This document shows, piece after piece, positions 35,679 to 44,795 of a stretch of DNA of 64,000 bases. The DNA comes from Pseudomonadota bacterium. GTDB lineage: Bacteria; Pseudomonadota; Alphaproteobacteria; Micavibrionales; UBA2020. Made by a program: the position numbers and the translations under genes. The stretch lies in NCBI GenBank assembly GCA_021849295.1, contig JAJZTA010000015.1, forward strand, positions 1 through 64,000, written 5' to 3'. The notes beneath the pieces are model-generated. The model did no database searches. It saw nothing but the letters and a program-made list of their open reading frames with translations, and was not told the origin of the DNA. Within the stretch, counting starts at the first letter, position 1. Each line of letters begins with the position of its first letter.

Positions 35679-37264
35679 GTTCCTTGCAGTGGCACATTCT
35701 CGGCGGTAACAACAAGCACAATATCGGCGCCAATTCCGGCCTCTGCGTTTACGAATATGAAGATGAAAAGGGCAAGACATGCCGCAAGGTTTTGCTCTTC
35801 GACGCCGGCCTTCTGCAGGGCGACAAGCACAAGCCCGAGTATCCGTCTCTGGCGCAATCGGATACCGTCTTGGCGGATTACGCGAAATTCCTCTATAAAG
35901 TGGACGATCCCTCCCACAAACCCGAGATGCCGATCGATTCCATTTTCCTGACGCACAACCATCCGGATCATTCCGGCGCGCTACCGCTGCTGATTTTGAT
36001 GGGCTACAAACTGCCAAAAATCTACGCTACGCCCTATACGGCGCGTCGCTTGCAGCAGGATCTCAGCAATGCGGGCATCGAACCTGCAGAATGGCCGAAG
36101 ATTTATACCATCGCGCCCGGCAAGGACATTCAGGAAGGCCCCGTTGACGTCAAAGCCTTCTGGGTCAGCCATTCGACGCCGCAGTCCGTCGGCTTTTTCA
36201 TCGATACGCCGGATGGCACGATTTTGCACACCGGCGACTTCAAAATGGACCAGTCGGTGCTGTGGGGGCCGGCTTTCAACGAGCAGCAATTCAAACGCGT
36301 GGTCTCGAAGCCCGTCGACCTGCTGCTGCTTGACTCAACGGGCGCGACAAAAGACGTGGAGGCCGTGACGGAGCACGACATGCGCGAGGCGCTGCACGAT
36401 GTGATCGCCGAAAATCCCGACAAGAGAATCGTCGTTGCGCTGATGAGCGGTTACGAGGAGAATCTGGCGTCTGTGGCCAAGGTTGCATCCGAGGAAAAAC
36501 GCACGCTGTGGGTGGCGGGCGCGGCGCACGAACAGTCGTTGGCGGCCTTGCGCGACACCGGTCTTACGATGTCAGACCAGCTGGGAGTCAAGGTGGATGT
36601 GCGCATTCTGGGATCGCGCCGCACCGCGAAGGACCTCGCGCAGAAGGCACCGAAAGATTCGGTCGTGGTCGTGACGGGCTCGCAGGGACACGCGAACGCG
36701 GCCCTGACGCGCGCGGCCGAGGGGCGCCACAACGCGCTTTCGCTTGATCCCGACAAGGACATCATTCTGTTTTGCGCGCCGACCATGCCGGGGCAGGTCG
36801 GCCAGCGCAACAAGCTGCTGGAGACGCTGAAGAGCAAAGGTTTTACGGTGCTGACCAACAAGGACCTGCCGCTCTATCCGCCGAGCCACGCGCGCTTGCC
36901 GGAGATCATCGAGATGGTGAAGCTGGCCGACCCGAAACATGTTCTGCCCATTCACGGCTCGCGTCTGTTGCGCAAGGCCTGCGCCGAAGCGGTCGAGAAA
37001 ATGGGGCGCAAGGCCGTGCAGGCCGACAACGGCGACGTCATCAAGGTTTCGCACCGCACGTCCAAATCCGTCTCTCCGGAGACAAAGGGCAAGGCGCCGA
37101 TGATCGGTCTCAAGACGCTGCAGGGGACGAGCTGGAGTGACCGCTATTACATTCAGGTTTCCGCGCCGGAAAAGAAAAATCCGCCAAAGGCCGGACAGAA
37201 AAACGCGCGCCAGCCCGCCAACGCCAACAAGCAGCAGCGTCCGCGTATTTTCAAAATCGACTAG
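35675..37264 (+). CDS. RNase J-like metallo-beta-lactamase/beta-CASP protein
   Basis: 529 residues. Metal-binding motifs of the MBL fold: DAGLL near residue 47, THNHPDHSGA near residue 92 (RNase J usually THGHEDHIGA), FWVSHSTPQSVGF with the following HTGDFKMD, and a late LPIHGSRLLRKA matching the beta-CASP motif C histidine. The beta-CASP domain is inserted at about 200-380. Likely an RNA-processing 5'-3' exo/endoribonuclease. The opening (WHILGGNNKHNIGANSG) departs from the standard GGxGEIGMN signature, so it may be a divergent paralogue and not the main RNase J. The C-terminus is Lys/Pro/Asn-rich. Convergent with flgL; the stops overlap. Confidence 0.8.
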   Translation: MSSLQWHILGGNNKHNIGANSGLCVYEYEDEKGKTCRKVLLFDAGLLQGDKHKPEYPSLAQSDTVLADYAKFLYKVDDPSHKPEMPIDSIFLTHNHPDHSGALPLLILMGYKLPKIYATPYTARRLQQDLSNAGIEPAEWPKIYTIAPGKDIQEGPVDVKAFWVSHSTPQSVGFFIDTPDGTILHTGDFKMDQSVLWGPAFNEQQFKRVVSKPVDLLLLDSTGATKDVEAVTEHDMREALHDVIAENPDKRIVVALMSGYEENLASVAKVASEEKRTLWVAGAAHEQSLAALRDTGLTMSDQLGVKVDVRILGSRRTAKDLAQKAPKDSVVVVTGSQGHANAALTRAAEGRHNALSLDPDKDIILFCAPTMPGQVGQRNKLLETLKSKGFTVLTNKDLPLYPPSHARLPEIIEMVKLADPKHVLPIHGSRLLRKACAEAVEKMGRKAVQADNGDVIKVSHRTSKSVSPETKGKAPMIGLKTLQGTSWSDRYYIQVSAPEKKNPPKAGQKNARQPANANKQQRPRIFKID

Positions 37265-38277
37265 AACTGCAGGTAATTGACCAGCGACAGTTTACTGATG
37301 ATGTTCGTCACCTGATAGGATGACGTAAGCTGCGTCTGTAGCGCCTGCATTTCGGTGATCGCATTCGTCGTGTTGGCGGCGGTATAGGTCGAAAGCTGGT
37401 TTTGCACGATCGTCAGGTCGGAGGCGTTCTGCTCTTTGATGGCCTTGACTTGCGCGAACTTGCCCGCCAGCGTTTGCGTCGTGGCGCTGATCTCGTTCAC
37501 GCCCTTCTGCGCGGTCGTCAAGGCGTAGTTCATGAGGTTTTGAAAGTCAGGCCCCGTCGCGGTATTTGTCGGGCCGGGATAGGGGGTGTTGGCGACGAGT
37601 GCGAGCGAGCGGATCAGGTCCTGAAATCCCGTGCTATCGGCTTTCACCGTGTAGTCGACATTGGTATTGGCGTCGACTTGCGTCGTCACATTTCCGGACG
37701 TCGCAAGGCTGGACGAAAGGCCGAGGCCCGTGGCGGGAAAGCCGTTGATCGCCGTCGTCAGCGCCGTCGTATTGCCGGTGGCGAGCCAGTTCTGGATCTC
37801 GTTGTTGAAGTTCGAATTCAGAATGTTGCTGCCGGCATAGGGCGGCTGCGACGAGCTGGAGCCGGCGAAGAGATATTGACCGTCGATGTTCTGGTTCATC
37901 ATGTCCTGCAGCGTTTGCAGCCCCTGGCTGGCGATTTGTTGGATGTTGGCGGCGTTGACGGGGCTGCTTTGCAGTTGTGTCTGGATAGCGGCGACGAGGT
38001 TGTTGCCGACGGTGATCATTTGCGTGAGCGCGCTGTTCATCATCGTCATCTTGTTCGAGACGTTGTCGATGTTGGCCTGATATCCCTGTATCAGCGGCTG
38101 CTGGCCGTTGAGGTCCAGAACCGGTTTCACGTTGTTTCCGAGGCCGCTGTAGTCGGGCGTGAGCTGTCCTGTCGTCACCTGCTGCGACAGGTCGTTCAGT
38201 TGTTGGCGCAGATCGGCCAGATTTGTCGACTGGGCCGTTGTCTGTCCCATCAGGGATATGCTGTTTGTCGTTGTCAT
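37261..38277 (-). CDS. flgL: Flagellar hook-filament junction protein FlgL
   Basis: 338 residues. Flagellin-like ends: N-terminal helix SISLMGQTTAQSTNLADLRQ with QLNDLSQQVTTGQL, and C-terminal helix ITEMQALQTQLTSSYQVTNI ending SLVNYLQF, as in FlgL/HAP3. The centre contains MMNQNIDGQYLFAGSSSSQP, the family's typical YLFAG motif. It is exported through the flagellar type III apparatus and joins hook to filament together with FlgK, encoded 26 nt upstream in the same transcript. Confidence 0.93.
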   Translation of the reverse strand: MTTTNSISLMGQTTAQSTNLADLRQQLNDLSQQVTTGQLTPDYSGLGNNVKPVLDLNGQQPLIQGYQANIDNVSNKMTMMNSALTQMITVGNNLVAAIQTQLQSSPVNAANIQQIASQGLQTLQDMMNQNIDGQYLFAGSSSSQPPYAGSNILNSNFNNEIQNWLATGNTTALTTAINGFPATGLGLSSSLATSGNVTTQVDANTNVDYTVKADSTGFQDLIRSLALVANTPYPGPTNTATGPDFQNLMNYALTTAQKGVNEISATTQTLAGKFAQVKAIKEQNASDLTIVQNQLSTYTAANTTNAITEMQALQTQLTSSYQVTNIISKLSLVNYLQF

Positions 38278-38303
38278 GTTCCGTCTCCTTTAAGGGTGGC
38301 CCT

Positions 38304-40391
38304 TCATGGCATGGCGTTGAGCAGATCGGTGAAAAGCGCCTGCGTTGCTGTGATGACCTTGGCGGCGGCAGAGTAGGCGGACTGCACCTGAACAAGGGAT
38401 GTCATCTCCTGATCGATGTTCACGCCGGAGGTGTTCTGGTTGCGTGTCGTGAGCGTGGTCAGGTAGGCCTGCTGGTTTTGCCCCTGCGTCTTGTTGAGAT
38501 TGGCCGCCTCGCTCTGGTCGGAGATTGCGCTGCTGATGTAGCCTTGCAGCGTGCTGTTGGCGAGCAGGCCGGTCGAGATGTTTCCGGCCGGTCCGACGTT
38601 GTTTTGCCGGAAAGTGGAAAAGGCGACGTTGGCCGTGGTGACGCCCATCGTGGTGAGCGCGCCGCCGTTGGTGTCGAAGACGGTCAGCGCTCCGCCGTAT
38701 GTCGGCGTCATGACAAGGTATCCGCTACCGTTCAGGGAAGCGGTCATGCCGGAAATGGCGTTGAGCTTGGCGAGCAGCGTCGTCGATGTGTCCGCCGCCG
38801 TGACGGAGACGGTGACCGGCGGCTGCGTGCCGACTTGCACGCTGAACGTCGGGGCGGGCATGGTCGTCGTGCCGGCAGGCAGGCCGAAGGCGGAGACGAT
38901 GTTGTTCCCGCCGTCCGTCAGCGTGATGTTGCCGGTGTAATCGAGGGCGAGGTTGCCAGTCCCGTTGATGGCGGCGACGGTGCTGCCGAAGGCCGTATTG
39001 ATCTTCGAGACGACCGAGGCCGCCGTGTCCGTGTTGTTGACGGTGATGGTTTGCGGCGCGCCCGCGCCGAGCTGGATGGTGAAGGTGGCTGGAAACGCCG
39101 TGACGCCCGGCAGCATGCTGAGGTCGGGCGCGTAGGCGGAGATATCGACCGTGCCGACGACATTGTTGTTGGTGGTGAGGCCGAGCAGCGTTTGTAGCGG
39201 TGTGCCGCCGGAAATATTAACGCTGCCGGTGGCCTGCTGGTATTGGTAATTGCCGAAAGCGTACATGTTGATGCGGTTGATGACCTCGTTAGATCCGGCC
39301 GGTTGCGCGGGGCCGTTGGTGCCTTGCTGGATCAGGGTAGGGTCGTTGACGATTTTGGTGTTGACTTGTATCAGCGAGGAAAAGCCGACATAGGTCGGGG
39401 TCGCCGGCGCAGCCGTGTCAGCGGGGACGTTGCCGTTGGCGTCTGTGAAAAGCGCAAGGCCTTCATCATTGAAGCGCGAGGCGAGTTTTTGCGAGAACTC
39501 GTCGAGTTGCGCCTGATATTGCGGGACGACCTGGTCGCGCATATTGAGGAGTCCGCCGAGCTGGCCCCCGAGACTGTTCTGGGATATGTCTGTTCCAGAG
39601 GGGCTGTCGACCGTGATGCCGCTCAATCCCCCGCCGGGATAATAGGCCGTCGGCAGCATGTTGCTTTGGTGGAAATAGAGTGTATGCGCCGTTGTATCCG
39701 CCAGTATCTGTCCTTGCGGCGTTGCGACGTTGATCATTTGGCCTTGCTGATACGTCGTGATCTGCAGGTATTTTGAAAGATCGTTGATGGCAGCGTCGCG
39801 CTGGTCTTTCAGGTCAGTCGTGTTCTGGCTTTCTGCTGAAAGGGTGGCGATCTGTGTATTCAGTGTGGCGATGTTGGTGATGTCCTGATTGGCTTGCGCA
39901 ATAGCGGAGGTGATCTCGCTTTCCGATTGCGAACGTAAGCTGTTCAACAGGTTCGAGTACTGATTGATCTGTGAAGCCGTTTGCTGCGCGTCCGTCAGCG
40001 TCTGGCTCAGCAGCGTTGTATCGTTGGGAGATTGCGACAGTTGCGAGAAAGAACTGGCAAGTTGCGTCAATTGGTCGTTGAGCGATGTGCCGCCAGTGGG
40101 CGAGCCTTGAAAATCCTGAATTTTCTGAAAATAACTTTGTTGAACGGTGGTGTAGTTCGTTGCCGTTGTTTGCTGGTTAACGTCACTAATAAGAGCCTGA
40201 TTGACGGCCCGTGTTATGCTTCCGGACATAACGCCGACCGATTGGCCGTTAACAATTTCGGTTTCGGCAGGCAAAATTTTCCGCGTATAGCCTGGCGTGG
40301 AGGCGTTCGCCACGTTGCTTGATATGGTATCAATCTGTTGCTGGGCGACTTGCAGCCCTGATAATGCGGCATTTAATGCGATAGTCGTCAT
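38304..40391 (-). CDS. flgK: Flagellar hook-associated protein FlgK
   Basis: 695 residues. The N-terminus LNAALSGLQVAQQQIDTISS with NVANASTPGYTRK is the rod/hook/HAP1 signature; the C-terminus GVNIDQEMTSLVQVQSAYSA and AAKVITATQALFTDLL is the matching coiled-coil half. The long variable middle holds Thr/Asn/Gly-rich beta modules. It forms the first hook-filament junction layer. Transcription is from a sigma-54 promoter at 40455-40471. This pair interrupts the Dot/Icm gene array. Confidence 0.95.
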   Translation of the reverse strand: MTTIALNAALSGLQVAQQQIDTISSNVANASTPGYTRKILPAETEIVNGQSVGVMSGSITRAVNQALISDVNQQTTATNYTTVQQSYFQKIQDFQGSPTGGTSLNDQLTQLASSFSQLSQSPNDTTLLSQTLTDAQQTASQINQYSNLLNSLRSQSESEITSAIAQANQDITNIATLNTQIATLSAESQNTTDLKDQRDAAINDLSKYLQITTYQQGQMINVATPQGQILADTTAHTLYFHQSNMLPTAYYPGGGLSGITVDSPSGTDISQNSLGGQLGGLLNMRDQVVPQYQAQLDEFSQKLASRFNDEGLALFTDANGNVPADTAAPATPTYVGFSSLIQVNTKIVNDPTLIQQGTNGPAQPAGSNEVINRINMYAFGNYQYQQATGSVNISGGTPLQTLLGLTTNNNVVGTVDISAYAPDLSMLPGVTAFPATFTIQLGAGAPQTITVNNTDTAASVVSKINTAFGSTVAAINGTGNLALDYTGNITLTDGGNNIVSAFGLPAGTTTMPAPTFSVQVGTQPPVTVSVTAADTSTTLLAKLNAISGMTASLNGSGYLVMTPTYGGALTVFDTNGGALTTMGVTTANVAFSTFRQNNVGPAGNISTGLLANSTLQGYISSAISDQSEAANLNKTQGQNQQAYLTTLTTRNQNTSGVNIDQEMTSLVQVQSAYSAAAKVITATQALFTDLLNAMP

Positions 40392-40454
40392 AATTCAAAC
40401 TCCAGGTTCGTTTCCTGCCGTAGCCGACAAAAAACACTTTTCCTCCGTTTATTA

Positions 40455-40471
40455 AGCAAGAGGTGTGCCAC
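40455..40471 (-). promoter_or_regulatory. Sigma-54 (RpoN) promoter for flgK-flgL
   Basis: On the minus strand TGGCAC, five bases, TTGCT: an exact -24/-12 consensus with 10 bases between the GG and GC doublets. The -12 element is about 64 nt upstream of the flgK ATG. RpoN control of middle flagellar genes is known from Caulobacter and other Proteobacteria, so an enhancer-binding activator of the FlbD/FleQ kind is implied. Confidence 0.82.
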
Positions 40472-40634
40472 GGGCGATCGCGCTTATGGTATTTACGGGT
40501 TTTTAACTTTCTTTATATGTAATAGTGAGATGCAGAGTTCTCAAAAAATAAGTCTTCGTAGACAGTTAGGACTAGACGTTGTTAACAAAGGGTGGCTATC
40601 CTGATAGTCAGAGATAACAGGGGATTCTGAGACG

Positions 40635-41624
40635 ATGTCCGATATTGTGCCTAATACGGGGGCTGATATTACCAACGAACCGATAAAAAAAGCGGATGAT
40701 CCCGCTGCGAATGCTACCGTGCCGCAACCGGCTGCGCCCGCCGTGCCATATCCCGATTCTGCGGGCATGCCGCAAAGTGAAATGCTGGTTGCGCGGTCAC
40801 CGGCATCTCATGCTGCGCCGCCACTGGACATGTTGGAGCCTGAGTCTTCTGAATTGGAAGAGAAGGAATCACCGGTAGAGCCGCCTCCGCCGCCCGCAAA
40901 GAAAGCCGATCGCGCGGCGGGCAAAAACGTCAAAGGCGTCAAAGGCGCAAAAGATGCCAAGGCTGCCAAAGCCCCGCAGGATGATACCACCGGCGGGCCG
41001 CTGATGACGGTCTTGGTGCGTAATGAATTTTATCGTGATGGCTTCCGCAATATGATGTGGCTCGCCGTTATCGAGGCCGTTGCCATCGCAGGGCTGCTTG
41101 TGGCGTTCATTTCTTTTATGAACACGACGAAAGCGCAGGATCATTATTTTGCGACAACGGCGGACGGGCGCATCATACAGCTCGTTCCGCTGGGTCGTCC
41201 CAACATGAATACCTCCGCTCTTCTGTCGTGGGCGGCGCAAGCAGCGCAAGAGGTTATGACGTTTGGGTTTGATGATTACCAGCGGCGGCTACAGCAGTCC
41301 TCGCGCTTTTTCACGCGGCACGGCTGGCAAACTTTCGCCAGCGCGTTGCAGTCCGCGCGTATCATAGAATCCATCACGGCATTGAATCAGGTCGTCTCCG
41401 CCGTACCGCGCAGTGCGCCAATTCTGACGCAGGAAGGTGTTTATAACGGAAAGTTCAGGTGGATTGTGCAATTACCCTTGTCCGTCACATATCAGTCGGG
41501 AACGGCTACCCGCACGGACAGCATGAACGTTACGCTCGTCATTGACCGCGTCCCGTCATTGGAGAATCCAAGCGGCGTCGGTATCGATCAGTGGATTGCA
41601 TCAACCAACGTTTCTGGCGGTTAA
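40635..41624 (+). CDS. DotI/IcmL-family inner-membrane protein, long copy in the dotJ/icmM position
   Basis: 329 residues. The N-terminal ~115 are Pro/Ala/Lys-rich and cytoplasmic-looking, ending in a basic block (KNVKGVKGAKDAKAAKAPQD). The DotI domain follows: VLVRNEFYRDGFRNMMWLAV into a single membrane span at about 135-157, then the periplasmic part (ATTADGRIIQLVPLGRPNMN, ALLSWAAQAAQEVMTFGFDD) that resembles VirB8. In Legionella the gene before icmL is icmM/dotJ, a short DotI relative lacking most of the periplasmic domain; here this position holds a full-length paralogue. It is probably part of a DotI-DotJ inner-membrane assembly. Confidence 0.85.
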   Translation: MSDIVPNTGADITNEPIKKADDPAANATVPQPAAPAVPYPDSAGMPQSEMLVARSPASHAAPPLDMLEPESSELEEKESPVEPPPPPAKKADRAAGKNVKGVKGAKDAKAAKAPQDDTTGGPLMTVLVRNEFYRDGFRNMMWLAVIEAVAIAGLLVAFISFMNTTKAQDHYFATTADGRIIQLVPLGRPNMNTSALLSWAAQAAQEVMTFGFDDYQRRLQQSSRFFTRHGWQTFASALQSARIIESITALNQVVSAVPRSAPILTQEGVYNGKFRWIVQLPLSVTYQSGTATRTDSMNVTLVIDRVPSLENPSGVGIDQWIASTNVSGG

Positions 41625-41633
41625 TTGTGTAGT

Positions 41634-42269
41634 ATGGATACTAAACAGCCATCTTCAAAAGCCTCCGCCTTAATCCTGGGACAGAGCGAGGATTACCGCA
41701 GCGGCGCGGCTATCATGATGCGCATTGTCGGTTTCGAAACCCTGGCCATTCTTGCGCTGACGATGATACTGGGTTTCGTGATCATGACGAAAAAAAATCA
41801 TGACCGCTATTTTGCCGCGATGGGCACTCACAGATTCCAGGAATTGCAAGACATGGGGGCTCCCAATATGAGCAGGACGGCGGTTGCCGACTGGGTTGCG
41901 GGGGCAGTCAGCGAGGTTATGACATTCGGGTTTAATGACGTTGAGCAACGGTTTGCCGTCTCTCGTCATAATTTTACGCCGGATGGATGGGATAGTTTTC
42001 GTAAAGCTTTAACAAAAAGTAGCTTTTTGAGAAGTATGATGCAGTTGCAGCAGATGATCACTTCTGTTCCTGCGGGCGTTCCGACCTTAAGCCGGGTGGG
42101 GCTGATTAATGGCCATTTTAGTTGGGTGTTCGATATGCCATTGCTAATCACCGTTCGTGCCGGCGGGGTACACCGGACACTCTACGTCCATGTGCACGTA
42201 GTTGTGGATAAAGTGCCGACAGAGGACAACCCCAGAGGGTTGGGGATTAGTTCCTGGATTATTGGCTGA
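41634..42269 (+). CDS. dotI: Type IVB secretion inner-membrane protein DotI/IcmL
   Basis: 211 residues from ATG 41634 (a TTG at 41625 is also in frame), matching Legionella DotI (212). Short cytoplasmic N-terminus, one membrane span at about 30-50 (ETLAILALTMILGFVIM), and a periplasmic VirB8-like domain with PNMSRTAVADWVAGAVSEVM and TFGFNDVEQRF, the same motifs as the 329-residue paralogue directly upstream. It forms part of the inner-membrane complex that contacts DotG and DotH. Confidence 0.88.
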   Translation: MDTKQPSSKASALILGQSEDYRSGAAIMMRIVGFETLAILALTMILGFVIMTKKNHDRYFAAMGTHRFQELQDMGAPNMSRTAVADWVAGAVSEVMTFGFNDVEQRFAVSRHNFTPDGWDSFRKALTKSSFLRSMMQLQQMITSVPAGVPTLSRVGLINGHFSWVFDMPLLITVRAGGVHRTLYVHVHVVVDKVPTEDNPRGLGISSWIIG

Positions 42270-42399
42270 TAAAAAATCGTATATTTTTTCTTGGGGCGCA
42301 GGTATAAATGGAAAGTAAGAAAAAGGCGGGGCTTATATACCTGCTTGTCGGAATAGATCGTCCGTCCGGACGATGGAACCTCCTTGAAAGGGGAGCTGG

Positions 42400-43488
42400 A
42401 TGAAACGTCTGCTTTTGGGCCTATCTTTCGTCGTGCTGTTCAGCATGGGTTGTTCTGCAGCTTTTGCGCAGGGCGAGAACCATTTTAATCAGGAATTGAA
42501 AGCCTTTCAGGATAAGAATGGCGGGTCGTCGGACAATGGCGGTAGCGGCGCATCATCAAGCGCATCGCCATCCCCGCTGGGGCCCGCCGGACATCTTCCG
42601 CTGTCCAAGCCCGCACCGGCAACGGCCAATGCGCTTGGTATGCCAAGCGTGCAGACGCCAAGCCAGTTGGCCGCGCAGGAAGCGGCCGCGCAGGCAAAGC
42701 TGCGGCAAGAGACGTTTGATACCGCGATACACTCGCTTCTTCCGATGACGCCGGACGAGATCCGCGAGACGTTCAAGATTTTTGAGAAGAGCCGCAAGGC
42801 TTCGGAAGAGCCTCTCGCTGTACCCGTGCCCAAGGTGGTTGTCGAAACCGTTTCTTTGGCGCCGGATCAGTTGCCGCTGGTCATTCACACGTCTCCGGAT
42901 CGCGTCACGACATTGAGTATTCTTGACTCAAGCGGCGAGCCATGGCCGATCCGTGACATCAGTTGGGCCGGAAAATTTACTATTACACCTCCGGGGTCTG
43001 GAGGCAACCTTGTGCGTATCACGCCGCTCAGCGCGCATACCATGGGCAACATGTCGATCCGGTTGCTGGGGCTGACGACGCCCGTGACCTTTACGCTGGA
43101 CACCGGCCTGAAAGAGGTCGACTACAGATTTGATGCGCGTATTCCCAAGCACGGCCCGCTGGCCAAGCCTAATCTCATCGTCAATGACGGATTGACGGCA
43201 TCCGTCGGCGGAGATGCCAGCCTTATACAGTTCATGGACGGAACGCCGCCAAGCGGCGCGGAAAAACTTGAAGTTGACGGTACTGACGGACGCACGGCCG
43301 CCTGGAGCCTGTCGCACCAGATATATCTACGCACGCCGTTGACGCTGCTTTCTCCCGGATGGAGCTCCAGCGTCACTTCCGCAGATGGAACTAACGTATA
43401 TGTGCTTAATAACACGCCTGTCGTACTCCTCTCCGATGGAGGAAAGATGGTGCGTGCCCATATTGTCGCTGCTGAGGATATGCCATGA
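42400..43488 (+). CDS. dotH: Type IVB secretion outer-membrane core protein DotH/IcmK
   Basis: 362 residues, ATG after AAGGGGAG. Signal peptide MKRLLLGLSFVVLFSMGCSA ending AFA; the cysteine is not in a lipobox context. An N-terminal Gly/Ser/Pro-rich region precedes the helical segment MTPDEIRETFKIFEKSRKA and the VirB9-like beta domain (LPLVIHTSPDRVTTLSILDS, EPWPIRDISWAGKFTITPPG, HTMGNMSIRLLGLTTPVTFT). DotH is placed in the outer membrane by DotC and DotD and builds the ring with DotG. It overlaps dotG by 4 nt. Confidence 0.9.
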   Translation: MKRLLLGLSFVVLFSMGCSAAFAQGENHFNQELKAFQDKNGGSSDNGGSGASSSASPSPLGPAGHLPLSKPAPATANALGMPSVQTPSQLAAQEAAAQAKLRQETFDTAIHSLLPMTPDEIRETFKIFEKSRKASEEPLAVPVPKVVVETVSLAPDQLPLVIHTSPDRVTTLSILDSSGEPWPIRDISWAGKFTITPPGSGGNLVRITPLSAHTMGNMSIRLLGLTTPVTFTLDTGLKEVDYRFDARIPKHGPLAKPNLIVNDGLTASVGGDASLIQFMDGTPPSGAEKLEVDGTDGRTAAWSLSHQIYLRTPLTLLSPGWSSSVTSADGTNVYVLNNTPVVLLSDGGKMVRAHIVAAEDMP

Positions 43489-44795
43489 TAGATGATGATT
43501 TAGACGCACCGGAAGATTTTGAACAAGACGCGCCTGCCGAGAAGCCGTCTCTGCGCGAGATCTGGGAGAATAATCCTGTTCTGAAGCTTGTTGCCATTGT
43601 ATTGGTCGTGGCCGTGCTTTTGGGCTCGTATCTGATTTTCTCCCCGAAAACCACTACCGAATCCAATGCCGTCATTGGTATGGGGGGGACCGAGACCAAG
43701 CAGATTCCCGGTACAAAAATCGTCGACCCCGCTTACCGCAAGGCGCTTGAGGAGGAAAACAAAAAGAAGGTGGAAATCGCCAAGGCGACGGGCGGCAGCG
43801 CTATGCCGTTGCCAATCGCCATTTCGAGAAGCACCGGTTTGCAGATTCCGCAAATTCCGCAGGCGCCGCAGTCTGACGTTCTGGCGGAATGGAGGCGCGT
43901 GGCCAATGAGGAGCAAATGAAGGCCGCGCAAAACAAGATTCAGGCGGAAAGCGCGCCGCCGCCGCCAACGGTTCCGGTCGTCAAGCCGATTCGTCCTGTG
44001 CAGGTGGTTAAGGTCGACAAGAAATTAGCGGCGCTACTGGCCCAGCAAATGCGGGTTATTCTAAGTGCGCAGCAACCTTATGCGTCGCGGACTATGAATA
44101 TTACAGCTGTGGAATCTCGCTATACAAAGATGCTGGAGCAGCAAAAAGAGGATGCGAGGAAAGCGGCTGCGCAAGGACAAGGGGGCGGATCCTCGTCCGG
44201 TGCGGGCGGATCGCCTTCATCAGGAGGGACTTCTCAGGCTAAGATTATTGTTCCGGCGGGGTCCGTCGACTATGCGCAGTTGCTGACCAAGATCGATACT
44301 GATGTTCCAGGGCCCATTCTGGCGCAGGTGCTGTCCGGACCCTTTTCCGGCGGACGTATGATCGGAACGATTTCGAAGGCCAAGGACTTTGTGGTTATCA
44401 GGTTCAATACTGTGGTGAAGGATACCGTCAGTTACAGTATAGACGCAGTTGCGGTTGACCAAAACACGACACTGGCCGGCATGGCGACGTCCGTGAACCA
44501 CCACTATATGGTCAAGATCGTACTTCCGGCGGCCGCAGCGTTCCTGACAGGGTATAGCGCAGCTTTGGCGCAGCCGGCGCAGCAACAAACGGCGACAGCC
44601 GGCGGCGGTGTAACGGCGACGCAATCACAGTCGTCAACGAAGCAAAGTATGTTCCGGGGCTTGCAAGTTGCCGCATCGACTGTGAGCGGCGATCTCACCA
44701 AGATGGCGAGTGAGCCGACGACGATTATTGTCGCCAAGGGAACGACCATGGGGGTTTTCTATACGAGGACAGTGACGACAAGGGATGCGCAGTAG
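43485..44795 (+). CDS. dotG: Type IVB secretion channel protein DotG/IcmE (short form)
   Basis: 436 residues. One N-terminal membrane span (LKLVAIVLVVAVLLGSYLIF, about 29-48), then a linker and a C-terminal VirB10/TrbI-type domain: VDYAQLLTKIDTDVPGPILA, GGRMIGTISKAKDFVVIRFN and the antenna-like hydrophobic pair further on. It spans the periplasm and links the inner membrane to the DotH/C/D core. Legionella DotG is about 1050 residues because of a long array of degenerate repeats between span and VirB10 domain; that array is missing here, as in conjugative TraO-like relatives. Confidence 0.9.
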   Translation: MIDDDLDAPEDFEQDAPAEKPSLREIWENNPVLKLVAIVLVVAVLLGSYLIFSPKTTTESNAVIGMGGTETKQIPGTKIVDPAYRKALEEENKKKVEIAKATGGSAMPLPIAISRSTGLQIPQIPQAPQSDVLAEWRRVANEEQMKAAQNKIQAESAPPPPTVPVVKPIRPVQVVKVDKKLAALLAQQMRVILSAQQPYASRTMNITAVESRYTKMLEQQKEDARKAAAQGQGGGSSSGAGGSPSSGGTSQAKIIVPAGSVDYAQLLTKIDTDVPGPILAQVLSGPFSGGRMIGTISKAKDFVVIRFNTVVKDTVSYSIDAVAVDQNTTLAGMATSVNHHYMVKIVLPAAAAFLTGYSAALAQPAQQQTATAGGGVTATQSQSSTKQSMFRGLQVAASTVSGDLTKMASEPTTIIVAKGTTMGVFYTRTVTTRDAQ

